From: Pantoea brenneri
Lineage (GTDB): Bacteria > Pseudomonadota > Gammaproteobacteria > Enterobacterales > Enterobacteriaceae
Assembly (NCBI GenBank): GCA_002095305.1
Contig: MIEI01000004.1
Location: 1-64,000 of the forward strand
Direction: 5' to 3'
Length of the DNA stretch: 64,000 bases
This document shows positions 1 to 8,687 of this stretch, piece by piece; position 1 is the first letter of the stretch, and the number at the start of each line of letters is the position of its first letter. The translations under genes and the position numbers were made by a program. The notes below the pieces were generated by a model, which did not search any database, was not told the DNA's origin, and worked only from the letters and a program-made list of their open reading frames with translations.

Positions 1-144
1 ATGGCCTGAATCTTTATGTCTTAAAGCGGGGCGCATCATACCAAATGCGATAAGGGTGTAAAGCGCCCATCGGCAAAACAGCATCTGTTTGCCCACTTTT
101 TGCCCGTAGCGCTGAATCCTCAGGCAATTCAGCCACTGGCGTGA

Positions 145-993
145 TTAAAGAATAATCGTTCGGTTACCGTAAACAAACACGCGCTGGCCCAGCACTTTGT
201 ACAGTGCGCGGCTTAACACGTTCTTTTCAACGTCACGACCGGCACGCATCATCTCTTCAGCGGTGTAGCTGTGATCGACATTGATGACGTCCTGCATAAT
301 GATTGGACCTTCGTCGAGGTTGTCATTTACGTAGTGCGCAGTTGCGCCGATAATTTTCACGCCGCGTTCATACGCCTGATGATAAGGACGGGCGCCAATA
401 AAGGCTGGCAGGAACGAGTGGTGGATATTGATGATCTGGTTAGGGTAGCGCTGCACGAACGCCGGGGTCAGCACGCGCATATATTTCGCCAGCACCACAT
501 AGTCAGGCTGGTAACGATCGATCTCTTCAACCATCCGGCTATCGTGTTCTTCGCGCGTCAGGCCTTCATGGCTGACCAGCACGAAAGGAATATCGAAACG
601 CTCAACCAGCGAACGCAGCGTGTCATGGTTGCCGATCACCGCGGCAATTTCCATATCCAGACCGCCAAAGGCGCTCTTCATCAGCAGATCGCCGAGGCAG
701 TGTGCCTCTTTGGTCACCAGGATAACCACGCGGCGGCGGCCGGCGCTGTGCAGTTCACGGACTGAACCCTGAGGCAGGGCGCTATCGAGATCGGCAAGCA
801 GGGTGTTGTCGTTAAAGATCCCTTCCAGCTCTGTGCGCATAAAAAAACGCCCGGTGCGATGATCAACAAACTCATTGTTTTGCACAATATTCAGCTCGTG
901 CTTGTAGCAAATATTGGTGATTTTGGCGATCAGACCTTTTGCATCGGGACAAATGGTACGTAAAACTTTTCTTTGCATGGTTTGCGCTTGCAT
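145..993 (-). CDS. purU: Formyltetrahydrofolate deformylase PurU
   Basis: Cytosolic enzyme that hydrolyses 10-formyl-THF to formate and THF, balancing one-carbon units and supplying formate for purine synthesis. The 282 aa match the family length (about 280). An N-terminal ACT-type domain (about residues 8-90, starting VLRTICPDAKGLIAKIT) precedes a formyltransferase fold with the motif IINIHHSFLPAFIGA and the downstream HYVNDNLDEGPII segment carrying the catalytic Asp. A start five codons further in (MQRKVL, base 978) is possible; neither has a strong ribosome site. It stands before ychJ on the same strand, as in E. coli. Confidence 0.97.
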   Translation of the reverse strand: MQAQTMQRKVLRTICPDAKGLIAKITNICYKHELNIVQNNEFVDHRTGRFFMRTELEGIFNDNTLLADLDSALPQGSVRELHSAGRRRVVILVTKEAHCLGDLLMKSAFGGLDMEIAAVIGNHDTLRSLVERFDIPFVLVSHEGLTREEHDSRMVEEIDRYQPDYVVLAKYMRVLTPAFVQRYPNQIINIHHSFLPAFIGARPYHQAYERGVKIIGATAHYVNDNLDEGPIIMQDVINVDHSYTAEEMMRAGRDVEKNVLSRALYKVLGQRVFVYGNRTIIL

Positions 994-1049
994 CTCAATC
1001 AGAGTCCTGTCAAAGCATTAGGGGTAGAACCGTTGCGGTTGCCTTTGGC

Positions 1050-1505
1050 TTAGCCACAACATTTTTTGTATTTTTTGTCGGAGCCGCAGGGGCACCGATC
1101 GTTACGGCCAATCTGGGGCGCCGTTCCGTCGACATAGTACCAGCGTTGATCCTCACGAAGAAAGCGTGAACACTCATGAATGGCCTGAATGGTCATTTTC
1201 TCGCGGTATCGCGCAAAAAAGGTGACGAAAGCTTCATTCTCATGGCTTCCATGATTACAACGAGTTACATTCAGGCTTAGCCATTCAGTGCCCTGAAAAC
1301 TTTCAGATAAAAGCCCTGCCAGCGCGGGCTGACGTTTGGCAGGATGCCAGGTAGAAACCAGATAATCTGCGTTCTGCTGAACATAGGCGCAATAACGTGA
1401 ACGCATAAGTTGTTCAGCTGTAACAGGAATTTGGGTACCCTTAAGAAAGGGCTCGCAACATACGCTATACTGCTCTCCGCTACAACATGGGCAGATGTCT
1501 GACAC
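1050..1505 (-). CDS. ychJ: YchJ, UPF0225 SEC-C motif protein
   Basis: A 151-aa protein of the YchJ/UPF0225 family, function not established. Cys-rich SEC-C type zinc motifs lie at both ends: [13 protein letters not shown] near the N terminus and [14 protein letters not shown] at the C terminus, flanking an NTF2-like middle domain. The start is GTG at 1505, set by a good AGGAG six bases upstream. It is divergent from rssA and lies upstream of purU on the same strand, as in E. coli. Confidence 0.93.
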   Translation of the reverse strand: MSDICPCCSGEQYSVCCEPFLKGTQIPVTAEQLMRSRYCAYVQQNADYLVSTWHPAKRQPALAGLLSESFQGTEWLSLNVTRCNHGSHENEAFVTFFARYREKMTIQAIHECSRFLREDQRWYYVDGTAPQIGRNDRCPCGSDKKYKKCCG

Positions 1506-1602
1506 GTGATCTCCTGAAGGTGATGAGTCGATATAAACCAGCGCGCTATGTTAGCTGACCCTACGTTGTGACGCTATGTATTGACGGCAGGACCAGACAC
1601 AG

Positions 1603-2508
1603 ATGAGAAAGGTAAAAATTGGATTGGCTCTGGGTTCTGGAGCGGCCAAAGGATGGGCGCATATCGGCGTAATTAAGGCGCTTGAGCACGCCGGAATTGA
1701 AGTCGATGTGGTGGCGGGATGTTCAGTCGGCGCGCTGGTCGGCTCGGCCTATGTTAATAACCGCCTGCCGCTGATGGAAAAGTGGGTCAGCGCGTTTCGT
1801 TACTGGGATGTGATTCGCCTGATGGATGTTTCGTGGCAGCGCGGGGGGTTATTGCGCGGCGAGCGGGTATTCAATCACGTCCGGCAGTTAATCCCCAATG
1901 ACACCATTGAGACCTGCGGTAAACCCTTTGGCGTGGTCGCGACCAACCTCAGTACCGGCCGTGAACTGTGGCTGACCGAGGGCGATTTGCATCAGGCGGT
2001 GCGGGCATCCTGCAGTATGCCAGGTTTATTACCGCCCGTGGGCTACAATGGGTATTGGCTGGTGGATGGTGCCGTGGTCAATCCGGTGCCGATTTCATTA
2101 ACGCGTGCCCTGGGCGCTGACATTGTTATCGCCGTAGACCTGCAGCACGACGCACATCTGATGCAGCAGGACCTGTTTTCCGTGACACCCCAGAACAGTG
2201 AAGAAGAAGCCGCCGCGGTGGCATTGAGCTGGAGCGGGAAGCTGCGACAGCGACTGGTGAATTTTAGCCAGCGTCGTGCGTCCCAGACACCGGGAGCGAT
2301 GGAGATCATGACCACCTCTATCCAGGTGCTGGAAAATCGCCTGAAGCGAAATCGTATGGCAGGCGATCCGCCCGATGTCCTGATTCAGCCCGTTTGTCCG
2401 CAAATTTCGACGCTGGACTTTCACCGCGCTGAAGAGGCTATCGAGGCAGGCAAGGCCGCCGTTGAGAAGAAAATGGATGAACTGTTACCACTGGTCCGTG
2501 GCAGATAA
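1603..2508 (+). CDS. rssA: Patatin-like phospholipase family protein RssA
   Basis: A 301-aa patatin-family serine hydrolase; the substrate of RssA is unknown. The oxyanion-hole loop LGSGAAKGWAHIG is near the N terminus, the nucleophile elbow AGCSVGALVG (G-x-S-x-G) near residue 41, and the catalytic Asp in VDGAVVNPVP. No signal peptide is seen. It precedes rssB by 99 bases in the same direction, the conserved rssAB arrangement, so co-transcription is likely. Confidence 0.95.
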   Translation: MRKVKIGLALGSGAAKGWAHIGVIKALEHAGIEVDVVAGCSVGALVGSAYVNNRLPLMEKWVSAFRYWDVIRLMDVSWQRGGLLRGERVFNHVRQLIPNDTIETCGKPFGVVATNLSTGRELWLTEGDLHQAVRASCSMPGLLPPVGYNGYWLVDGAVVNPVPISLTRALGADIVIAVDLQHDAHLMQQDLFSVTPQNSEEEAAAVALSWSGKLRQRLVNFSQRRASQTPGAMEIMTTSIQVLENRLKRNRMAGDPPDVLIQPVCPQISTLDFHRAEEAIEAGKAAVEKKMDELLPLVRGR

Positions 2509-2607
2509 TCAGGTTGTTCATTCACAGATGTTACTTCGGGCAATTCTGAAAGGCGCAACTGCGTTTTATGAACCACTATTGAAATATCTGGTACGCAGGG
2601 GGAAAGA

Positions 2608-3624
2608 ATGGAAAAACCACTAATCGGCAAAAAGATACTCATTGTCGAAGATGAGGCTGTTTTCCGTTCGTTGCTGGACCAATTTTTGTTATCGATGGGT
2701 GCTGTGACGTTACAAGCGGAAGATGGTCTGGAAGCAATTGCACAATTACAACAGCATACTGTCGACCTGATAATTTGCGATCTGGAGATGCCGCGCATGA
2801 GCGGTATCCAGTTCGTTGAACATATTCGTACCCGTGGCAATGCGGTGCCGATTTTGATCATCTCGGCAACCGAAAACATGTCTGATATCGCCCACGTGCT
2901 GCGCCTCGGGGTGCAGGATGTGCTGCTGAAACCGCTGAAGAACTTTGAGCGCTTCCGTGAAGCGGTCTATGAGTGTCTCTATCCCTCAATGTTCACCTCT
3001 AAAGTGGAGGAGGATGAACAGCTGTTCCAGGACTGGGATGCGCTGGTGCGCGATCCGAAAGCGGCCGCCAAGTTGCTTAAGCAGCTTCAGCCGCCGGTGC
3101 AACAAACCATCGCCAATTGTCGGGTCAACTACCGCCAGCTCACCATGGCCGAGCAGCCTGGCCTGGTTCTGGATATTGCAGCCCTCTCAGATAAAGACCT
3201 GGCTTTCTACTGTCTGGACGTCACCCGGGCGGGCGACAATGGAGTACTGGCCGCGTTGCTGCTGCGTGCGCTGTTCAACGGCTTGCTGCAGGAGCAGTTG
3301 TCGGGACAGAAACAGCGCTTGCCGGAACTCAATGGCCTGCTCAGACAGGTCAATTTGCTGTTACGGCAGGCCAACCTGAGCGGTCAGTTCCCGTTACTGG
3401 TTGGTTATTATCACCGCGGTTTAAAAAATCTCATCCTGGTTTCAGCCGGTTTAAACGCCACGCTTCACGTTCATGCCCATCAGATTCAACTCAGCAACGG
3501 CGTGCCTCTGGGCACCATGGGAAGCACCCATCTTAATCAGATCAGTCAGCGTGCCGAAAACTGGCAATGCCACGTCTGGGGCGCAGGCGGACGCATTCGT
3601 CTGATGCTATCGGCTGAAGAATAA
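2608..3624 (+). CDS. rssB: RpoS-degradation adaptor/response regulator RssB
   Basis: Delivers the stationary-phase sigma factor RpoS to ClpXP for degradation. Residues 1-125 form a CheY-like receiver with the phospho-acceptor Asp58 (ICDLEMP) and the conserved Lys in LLKPLK. The remainder is a degenerate PP2C-like domain rather than a DNA-binding domain. At 338 aa it is the E. coli length. A GGGGGAAAG ribosome site precedes the ATG. It follows rssA. Confidence 0.96.
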   Translation: MEKPLIGKKILIVEDEAVFRSLLDQFLLSMGAVTLQAEDGLEAIAQLQQHTVDLIICDLEMPRMSGIQFVEHIRTRGNAVPILIISATENMSDIAHVLRLGVQDVLLKPLKNFERFREAVYECLYPSMFTSKVEEDEQLFQDWDALVRDPKAAAKLLKQLQPPVQQTIANCRVNYRQLTMAEQPGLVLDIAALSDKDLAFYCLDVTRAGDNGVLAALLLRALFNGLLQEQLSGQKQRLPELNGLLRQVNLLLRQANLSGQFPLLVGYYHRGLKNLILVSAGLNATLHVHAHQIQLSNGVPLGTMGSTHLNQISQRAENWQCHVWGAGGRIRLMLSAEE

Positions 3625-3817
3625 ACAGCAAAAATTAATTTGATCTGGCGCTGGAGACAGGGCCAGAAGTTAGCTTTACACTTGGGTAATAGTCTTAATT
3701 TCGACGGTTTCAGTTCTTCCAGGATAAATCCGTTCGATACTAACTGATATACTCATTTCCGAATTTAAACCGACATATCAAGTATTAACTTGAACGGCCT
3801 ATAAGAGAGGTATCTTA

Positions 3818-4726
3818 ATGTCTGCCTATAAGTCCAAAGTAAAAAAAGCGGTAATCCCGGTAGCGGGTCTGGGTACGCGCATGCTCCCAGCCACTAAAGC
3901 GATTCCGAAAGAGATGTTACCGCTGGTTGATAAGCCGTTAATCCAGTATGTCGTTAACGAGTGTATTGCTGCCGGCATCAACGAAATTGTGCTGGTGACT
4001 CACTCTTCTAAAAACGCCATCGAAAACCACTTCGATACCAGCTTCGAACTGGAATCTATGCTGGAAAAACGTGTTAAGCGTCAGCTGCTGGATGAAATCC
4101 AGTCAATCTGCCCGCCACACGTCACCATCATGCAGGTTCGTCAGGGCATCGCTAAAGGCCTGGGCCACGCGGTTATGTGTGCACATCCATTAGTGGGTGA
4201 TGAGCCAGTTGCCGTGATCCTGCCAGACGTGATCATCGACGAATACGAATCTAACCCAACCAAAGATAACCTGGCAGAAATGCTGAGCCGTTACGAAGAG
4301 TCTGGCCGCAGCCAGATCATGGTTGAGCCGGTTGCTGATGTGACGGCGTACGGTGTTGTAGATTGCCAGGGCGCAGAACTGAACCCAGGCGACAGCGCAC
4401 CAATGGTTGGTGTGGTTGAGAAGCCAAAAGCGGCAGAAGCGCCATCTAACCTGGCCGTTGTTGGTCGTTATGTTCTTTCTGCTGATATCTGGCCACTGCT
4501 GGCGAAAACGCCTCCAGGTGCAGGCGGCGAAGTTCAGTTAACTGACTCTATCGCTATGCTGATGGAAAAAGAGACCGTTGAAGCTTATCACCTGAAAGGT
4601 GTGAGCCATGACTGCGGTAACAAACTGGGCTACATGCAGGCTTTCGTTGAGTACGGTGTTCGTCATCCGGTATTGGGCAAAGATTTTTCTGAATGGCTCG
4701 ATGGCGCAGTTGGCAACAAAAAGTAA
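3818..4726 (+). CDS. galU: UTP-glucose-1-phosphate uridylyltransferase GalU
   Basis: Makes UDP-glucose from UTP and glucose-1-phosphate, the precursor for LPS, exopolysaccharide, trehalose and galactose metabolism. The nucleotidyltransferase signature [20 protein letters not shown] is near residue 14, and the 302-aa length is that of E. coli GalU. A GAGAGG ribosome site precedes ATG. It is followed after 22 bases by ugd, which uses its product. Confidence 0.98.
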   Translation: MSAYKSKVKKAVIPVAGLGTRMLPATKAIPKEMLPLVDKPLIQYVVNECIAAGINEIVLVTHSSKNAIENHFDTSFELESMLEKRVKRQLLDEIQSICPPHVTIMQVRQGIAKGLGHAVMCAHPLVGDEPVAVILPDVIIDEYESNPTKDNLAEMLSRYEESGRSQIMVEPVADVTAYGVVDCQGAELNPGDSAPMVGVVEKPKAAEAPSNLAVVGRYVLSADIWPLLAKTPPGAGGEVQLTDSIAMLMEKETVEAYHLKGVSHDCGNKLGYMQAFVEYGVRHPVLGKDFSEWLDGAVGNKK

Positions 4727-4748
4727 TTCATAAACACAGGATAACTCG

Positions 4749-6089
4749 ATGAAAGTCACTGTATTTGGTATCGGCTATGTCGGTCTGGTTCAGGCTGCGG
4801 TGTTGGCCGAAGTCGGACATGACGTTCTCTGCATTGATGTCGACGAAAAGAAAGTCGAAAATCTGAAAAAAGGCATCATTCCTATTTTCGAACCAGGTTT
4901 AACGCCGCTGGTAATGTCTAATTACGAAGCGGGTCGTCTGAAGTTCAGCACCGATGCTGAGCTGGGCGTAAACCATGGTGTTATGCAGTTTATTGCAGTC
5001 GGTACCCCCCCGGATGAAGACGGCTCTGCCGATCTGAAATATGTGACCGCTGTAGCGCGCACCATTGCGCAATACATGAACGATCACAAAGTGGTTATCG
5101 ACAAATCAACCGTTCCGGTTGGCACAGCAGACAAAGTGCGTGCAGTGATGACGGAAGCGCTTAAAGCGCGTGACGCTAACATCACTTTCGATGTGGTCTC
5201 TAACCCTGAATTCCTCAAGGAAGGCGCGGCGGTTAACGACTGCATGCGTCCAGAGCGCATCGTTGTCGGCACCGATAACGACGAAGTGGTTGAACTGTTA
5301 CGCGAGCTCTATGAGCCGTTTAACCGTAACCACGATCGTATGATCATGATGGATATCCGCAGCGCAGAGCTGACCAAGTATGCCGCAAACTGCATGCTGG
5401 CGACCAAAATCAGCTTTATGAACGAGATCTCCAATCTGGCTGAGCGCTTAGGCGCGGATATTGAAAAAGTACGCCAGGGTATCGGCTCCGATCCCCGCAT
5501 TGGCTACCACTTCATCTATCCAGGCTGTGGCTATGGTGGTTCCTGCTTCCCGAAAGATGTGCAGGCGCTGATCCGTACCGCGGAGTCTATTGGCTATAAG
5601 CCTCGCCTGTTACAGGCAGTGGAAGATGTCAATGACAGCCAGAAGACCAAGCTGCCGACCTTCATTAAGCGTCATTTCGGCGACGATCTGAGCGGTAAGA
5701 CCTTTGCCCTTTGGGGTCTGTCATTCAAGCCGAATACCGACGATATGCGTGAAGCCTCCAGCCGCGTGCTGATGGAAACGTTGTGGGAAGCCGGTGCTAC
5801 TGTCCAGGCGTTTGACCCTGAAGCGATGGATGAAGCGCAGCGCATCTATGGTCACCGCAGCGATCTTAAGCTGATGGGAACCAAAGAAGCGGCACTGCAG
5901 GGCGCGGATGGCCTGGTCATTTGTACGGAATGGCAAAACTTCCGTGCACCTGACTTTGACGTCATCAAAAATGCACTGAAAGAACCCGTGATTTTTGATG
6001 GTCGTAACCTGTATGATCCAGAGCGTACCAGCAAACGCGGATTCGTTTATTATGCAATCGGCCGCGGAGCGTCTATTCAAATTGCATAA
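4749..6089 (+). CDS. ugd: UDP-glucose 6-dehydrogenase
   Basis: Oxidises UDP-glucose twice with NAD to UDP-glucuronate. The N-terminal Rossmann motif is [20 protein letters not shown]; the catalytic Cys lies in [14 protein letters not shown], followed by the C-terminal UDP-binding domain. At 446 aa it is the longer Ugd type, unlike the 388-aa E. coli enzyme. It sits between galU and an epimerase with gaps of 22 and 14 bases, so the three form an operon converting glucose-1-phosphate to UDP-uronic acids. Confidence 0.96.
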   Translation: MKVTVFGIGYVGLVQAAVLAEVGHDVLCIDVDEKKVENLKKGIIPIFEPGLTPLVMSNYEAGRLKFSTDAELGVNHGVMQFIAVGTPPDEDGSADLKYVTAVARTIAQYMNDHKVVIDKSTVPVGTADKVRAVMTEALKARDANITFDVVSNPEFLKEGAAVNDCMRPERIVVGTDNDEVVELLRELYEPFNRNHDRMIMMDIRSAELTKYAANCMLATKISFMNEISNLAERLGADIEKVRQGIGSDPRIGYHFIYPGCGYGGSCFPKDVQALIRTAESIGYKPRLLQAVEDVNDSQKTKLPTFIKRHFGDDLSGKTFALWGLSFKPNTDDMREASSRVLMETLWEAGATVQAFDPEAMDEAQRIYGHRSDLKLMGTKEAALQGADGLVICTEWQNFRAPDFDVIKNALKEPVIFDGRNLYDPERTSKRGFVYYAIGRGASIQIA

Positions 6090-6103
6090 TTAACGAGGGA
6101 TTT

Positions 6104-7111
6104 ATGAACTTTCTGGTCACCGGCGCCGCAGGCTTTATTGGTTTTCATGTTAGCCAACGTCTGCTGGCCGCCGGTCACCAGGTTGTCGGTATCGACAACC
6201 TGAATGATTATTATGACGTAAATCTTAAGCATGCCCGTCTGAACCTGATTAAACCCGATCCGGCTTTTACCTTTATTGAGATGGATCTGGCTGACCGTGA
6301 CGCAATCGCGTCACTGTTTAAGCAACAGCAGTTCCAGCGCGTGATTCATTTAGGCGCCCAGGCGGGTGTTCGCTATTCAATAGAGAATCCCCACGCCTAC
6401 GCCGACGCTAATCTGATTGGTCACCTCAACATTCTTGAGGGCTGCCGTCATCATAAAATCGAACATCTGCTTTATGCATCTTCCAGTTCGGTTTATGGCC
6501 TGAATCGTAAAATGCCTTTCTCCACCGAAGATAGCGTTGACCATCCGGTTTCGTTATATGCGGCGACCAAGAAAGCTAACGAGTTAATGTCACATACTTA
6601 CTCGCATCTTTACCAGCTGCCGACCACCGGACTGCGGTTCTTTACCGTTTATGGTCCATGGGGCCGGCCGGATATGGCATTATTCAAATTCACCCGTGCG
6701 ATGATTGCAGGTGAAGCGATTGATGTTTATAACCAGGGCCAGATGAAACGCGACTTCACCTATATTGATGACATTGCGGAAGCGATTGTTCGTTTGCAGG
6801 ATGTTATTCCGCAGGCGGATGAAAACTGGACGGTAGAAGCGGGATCGCCAGCCACCAGTTCTGCGCCTTATCGGGTTTATAATATCGGTAACAGTCAGCC
6901 GGTCACGCTGATCAACTATATCGAAGCCATCGAGAAAGCACTGGGTATTACGGCGGTTAAGAATCTGATGCCAATGCAACCGGGTGACGTGCTGGAAACC
7001 AGCGCCGACACCGAAGCCCTGTTTAAGGCGATCGGTTTTAAACCGCAAACCAGTGTGGAAGAGGGCGTTAAGCGCTTTGTTGACTGGTATCGGGACTTCT
7101 ATCAGGTCTGA
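6104..7111 (+). CDS. NAD-dependent epimerase, probable UDP-glucuronate 4-epimerase
   Basis: Extended short-chain dehydrogenase fold of 335 aa: Rossmann motif GAAGFIGFHVSQRL at the N terminus, ASSSSVYG serine segment, and catalytic Y-x3-K in SLYAATKKANELM. The sequence resembles UDP-glucuronate 4-epimerases (Uge/Gla type) that make UDP-galacturonate for LPS core or capsule. Its position directly behind ugd, which supplies UDP-glucuronate, supports that substrate. A specificity for UDP-glucose is less likely but not excluded from sequence. A terminator follows at 7124-7150. Confidence 0.88.
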   Translation: MNFLVTGAAGFIGFHVSQRLLAAGHQVVGIDNLNDYYDVNLKHARLNLIKPDPAFTFIEMDLADRDAIASLFKQQQFQRVIHLGAQAGVRYSIENPHAYADANLIGHLNILEGCRHHKIEHLLYASSSSVYGLNRKMPFSTEDSVDHPVSLYAATKKANELMSHTYSHLYQLPTTGLRFFTVYGPWGRPDMALFKFTRAMIAGEAIDVYNQGQMKRDFTYIDDIAEAIVRLQDVIPQADENWTVEAGSPATSSAPYRVYNIGNSQPVTLINYIEAIEKALGITAVKNLMPMQPGDVLETSADTEALFKAIGFKPQTSVEEGVKRFVDWYRDFYQV

Positions 7112-7123
7112 TTAATAAAATAA

Positions 7124-7150
7124 AAAAGGAAGCGCAGGCTTCCTTTTTTT
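7124..7150 (+). terminator. Intrinsic terminator after galU-ugd-epimerase
   Basis: An eight-base inverted repeat AAGGAAGC/GCTTCCTT with a four-base loop is followed by a T run. A-tract symmetry on the left means it could also serve the convergent hns gene. Confidence 0.85.
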
Positions 7151-7198
7151 GTTATCTCTAAGGGCAATCAGTATTCAGTAGCGAAGCCCGACCCGTTA

Positions 7199-7606
7199 TC
7201 AGAGTAGAAAGTCGTCTAACTGCTTACCTTGCTCTTCCAGTGCTTTTTTAATCACTGCCGGTGTGCGACCCTGACCAGTCCAGGTTCTGGTTTCGCCTTT
7301 TTCATCGACATACTTATATTTTGCCGGACGAACTGAACGGTTACCTTTCCCGGCGACTTTGGTGTCTGACAGGGAGCTCAGCAATTCATTCGGATCGATG
7401 CCGTCCGCCAGCAGCATTTCACGATACTGTTCCAGTTTACGTGCACGCTCGGCATTCTCTGCCTGGGTCAGTGACTCCTCTTCGCGGCGTTCTTTTACCA
7501 CCACTTCAAGTTTTTCCAGCATCTCTTCCAGCGAGTCAATCGGATACTCTCTGGCCTGAGCACGCAGCGTACGGATATTATTAAGAACTTTTAGTGCTTC
7601 GCTCAT
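7199..7606 (-). CDS. hns: Nucleoid-structuring transcriptional silencer H-NS
   Basis: Silences AT-rich and horizontally acquired DNA and bridges the nucleoid. The 135 aa comprise an N-terminal coiled-coil oligomerisation region (about 1-65, starting [17 protein letters not shown]), a linker, and the C-terminal DNA-binding domain with the minor-groove motif in [16 protein letters not shown]. The length is two residues short of E. coli H-NS. It is convergent with the ugd operon and divergent from tdk, as hns is in E. coli. Confidence 0.98.
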   Translation of the reverse strand: MSEALKVLNNIRTLRAQAREYPIDSLEEMLEKLEVVVKERREEESLTQAENAERARKLEQYREMLLADGIDPNELLSSLSDTKVAGKGNRSVRPAKYKYVDEKGETRTWTGQGRTPAVIKKALEEQGKQLDDFLL

Positions 7607-8008
7607 TGTCCTGGTCTCTGAATAATAAAAAAGTTGTTTTGCCCGACAATAGTAGAGGTGGTAATAAATAACTTCAACACAAATTAATATTGAAGCGCGA
7701 CGGTAAAATAAAAGAGAGTAAAAATTATTCTTCAGAAAAATTTACTTTTTCGCCGTTTAATGGCTATTTTTATGGCAGCTTTAAAAGACGTAAATTTAAT
7801 ACATTAATTACAGCCGTGAAAAAGGCAGGATGTTGTTGGGGGTAATATCCAGGCTACCCGCTCAGGCAGGCAAAGGATCGGCCTGAATTTTAGCTCACCC
7901 AGAGCGGCCCATGGCGAACATTATTCCGCGGCTACCCGCTCAGTTTTAGCAGCGCTTTGTGCTAATATGCGCGCCATTCCGTTAAGTCCTGATGAAGAAC
8001 CTGCTGCT
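7607..8008. other. hns-tdk divergent intergenic region
   Basis: About 400 bases, very AT-rich in the hns-proximal half (7620-7810), as expected for a region that H-NS may autoregulate. A 14-base direct repeat GGCTACCCGCTCAG occurs at 7852-7865 and 7930-7943. No convincing gene is present, and I cannot pin down promoters. Confidence 0.5.
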
Positions 8009-8629
8009 ATGGCCCAACTCTATTTTTACTACTCTGCGATGAATGCGGGTAAATCCACCGCCTTACTGCAGTCCTCCTATAACTACCAGGAACGGGGAAT
8101 GCGAACCCTGGTCTACACCGCTGAAATTGACGATCGCTTTGGCGCAGGCACCGTCAGCTCGCGTATTGGCCTCTCTTCGCCCGCCTTACTGTATAACGCT
8201 GAGACTGCGCTTTACCGCGATATCGCCGCAGAGCACGCGGCTCAGCCGATTCACTGCGTGCTGGTCGATGAGAGTCAGTTCCTGACCCGTGAGCAGGTGA
8301 AGGCCCTGTCAGACGTGGTGGACAACCTTGATATCCCGGTGCTTTGCTATGGCCTGAGAACCGACTTCCGTGGTGAGCTGTTTACCGGCAGTCAGTATCT
8401 GCTGGCGTGGGCTGACAAGCTGGTAGAGCTGAAGACCATCTGCCACTGTGGCCGCAAAGCCAGTATGGTGCTGCGGCTCGACAGCGAGGGAAAACCGTTC
8501 AGTGAAGGTGAGCAGGTGGTGATCGGTGGCAATGAACGCTATATCTCCGTGTGCCGCAAGCATTACAAGCAGGCAATAGAGCAGGGATCGCTGCAGGCGA
8601 TTTACGGCGCGCAAACGCCGCTGAACTGA
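8009..8629 (+). CDS. tdk: Thymidine kinase
   Basis: Type II thymidine kinase phosphorylating thymidine with ATP for pyrimidine salvage. The P-loop SAMNAGKST is near residue 9, the Walker B-like VLVDESQFL follows, and the zinc ribbon is supplied by CHCGRK and the C-terminal CRKH. The start at 8009 ([15 protein letters not shown]) matches family members; an in-frame ATG 14 codons upstream is disfavoured because that extension is not conserved. 206 aa, normal length. Confidence 0.96.
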   Translation: MAQLYFYYSAMNAGKSTALLQSSYNYQERGMRTLVYTAEIDDRFGAGTVSSRIGLSSPALLYNAETALYRDIAAEHAAQPIHCVLVDESQFLTREQVKALSDVVDNLDIPVLCYGLRTDFRGELFTGSQYLLAWADKLVELKTICHCGRKASMVLRLDSEGKPFSEGEQVVIGGNERYISVCRKHYKQAIEQGSLQAIYGAQTPLN

Positions 8630-8652
8630 CAGTGCTGTAACAGAAATAAAAA

Positions 8653-8674
8653 AACCCGCCGAGGCGGGTTTTTT
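8653..8674. terminator. Bidirectional terminator between tdk and adhE
   Basis: Perfect stem AACCCGCC/GGCGGGTT with a two-base gap, flanked by A run on the left and T run on the right, so it can end both tdk (+) and adhE (-) transcripts. Confidence 0.88.
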
Positions 8675-8687
8675 GTTTGTCAGCCGA

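Noticed and set aside
1-144. Possible tRNA-Tyr genes left of purU, as in E. coli
   Set aside because: No cloverleaf or T-loop sequence (GGTTCGAATCC type) is visible in the 144 bases.
271-765. 164-codon frame antisense to purU
   Set aside because: Lies wholly within conserved purU and has no recognisable motif.
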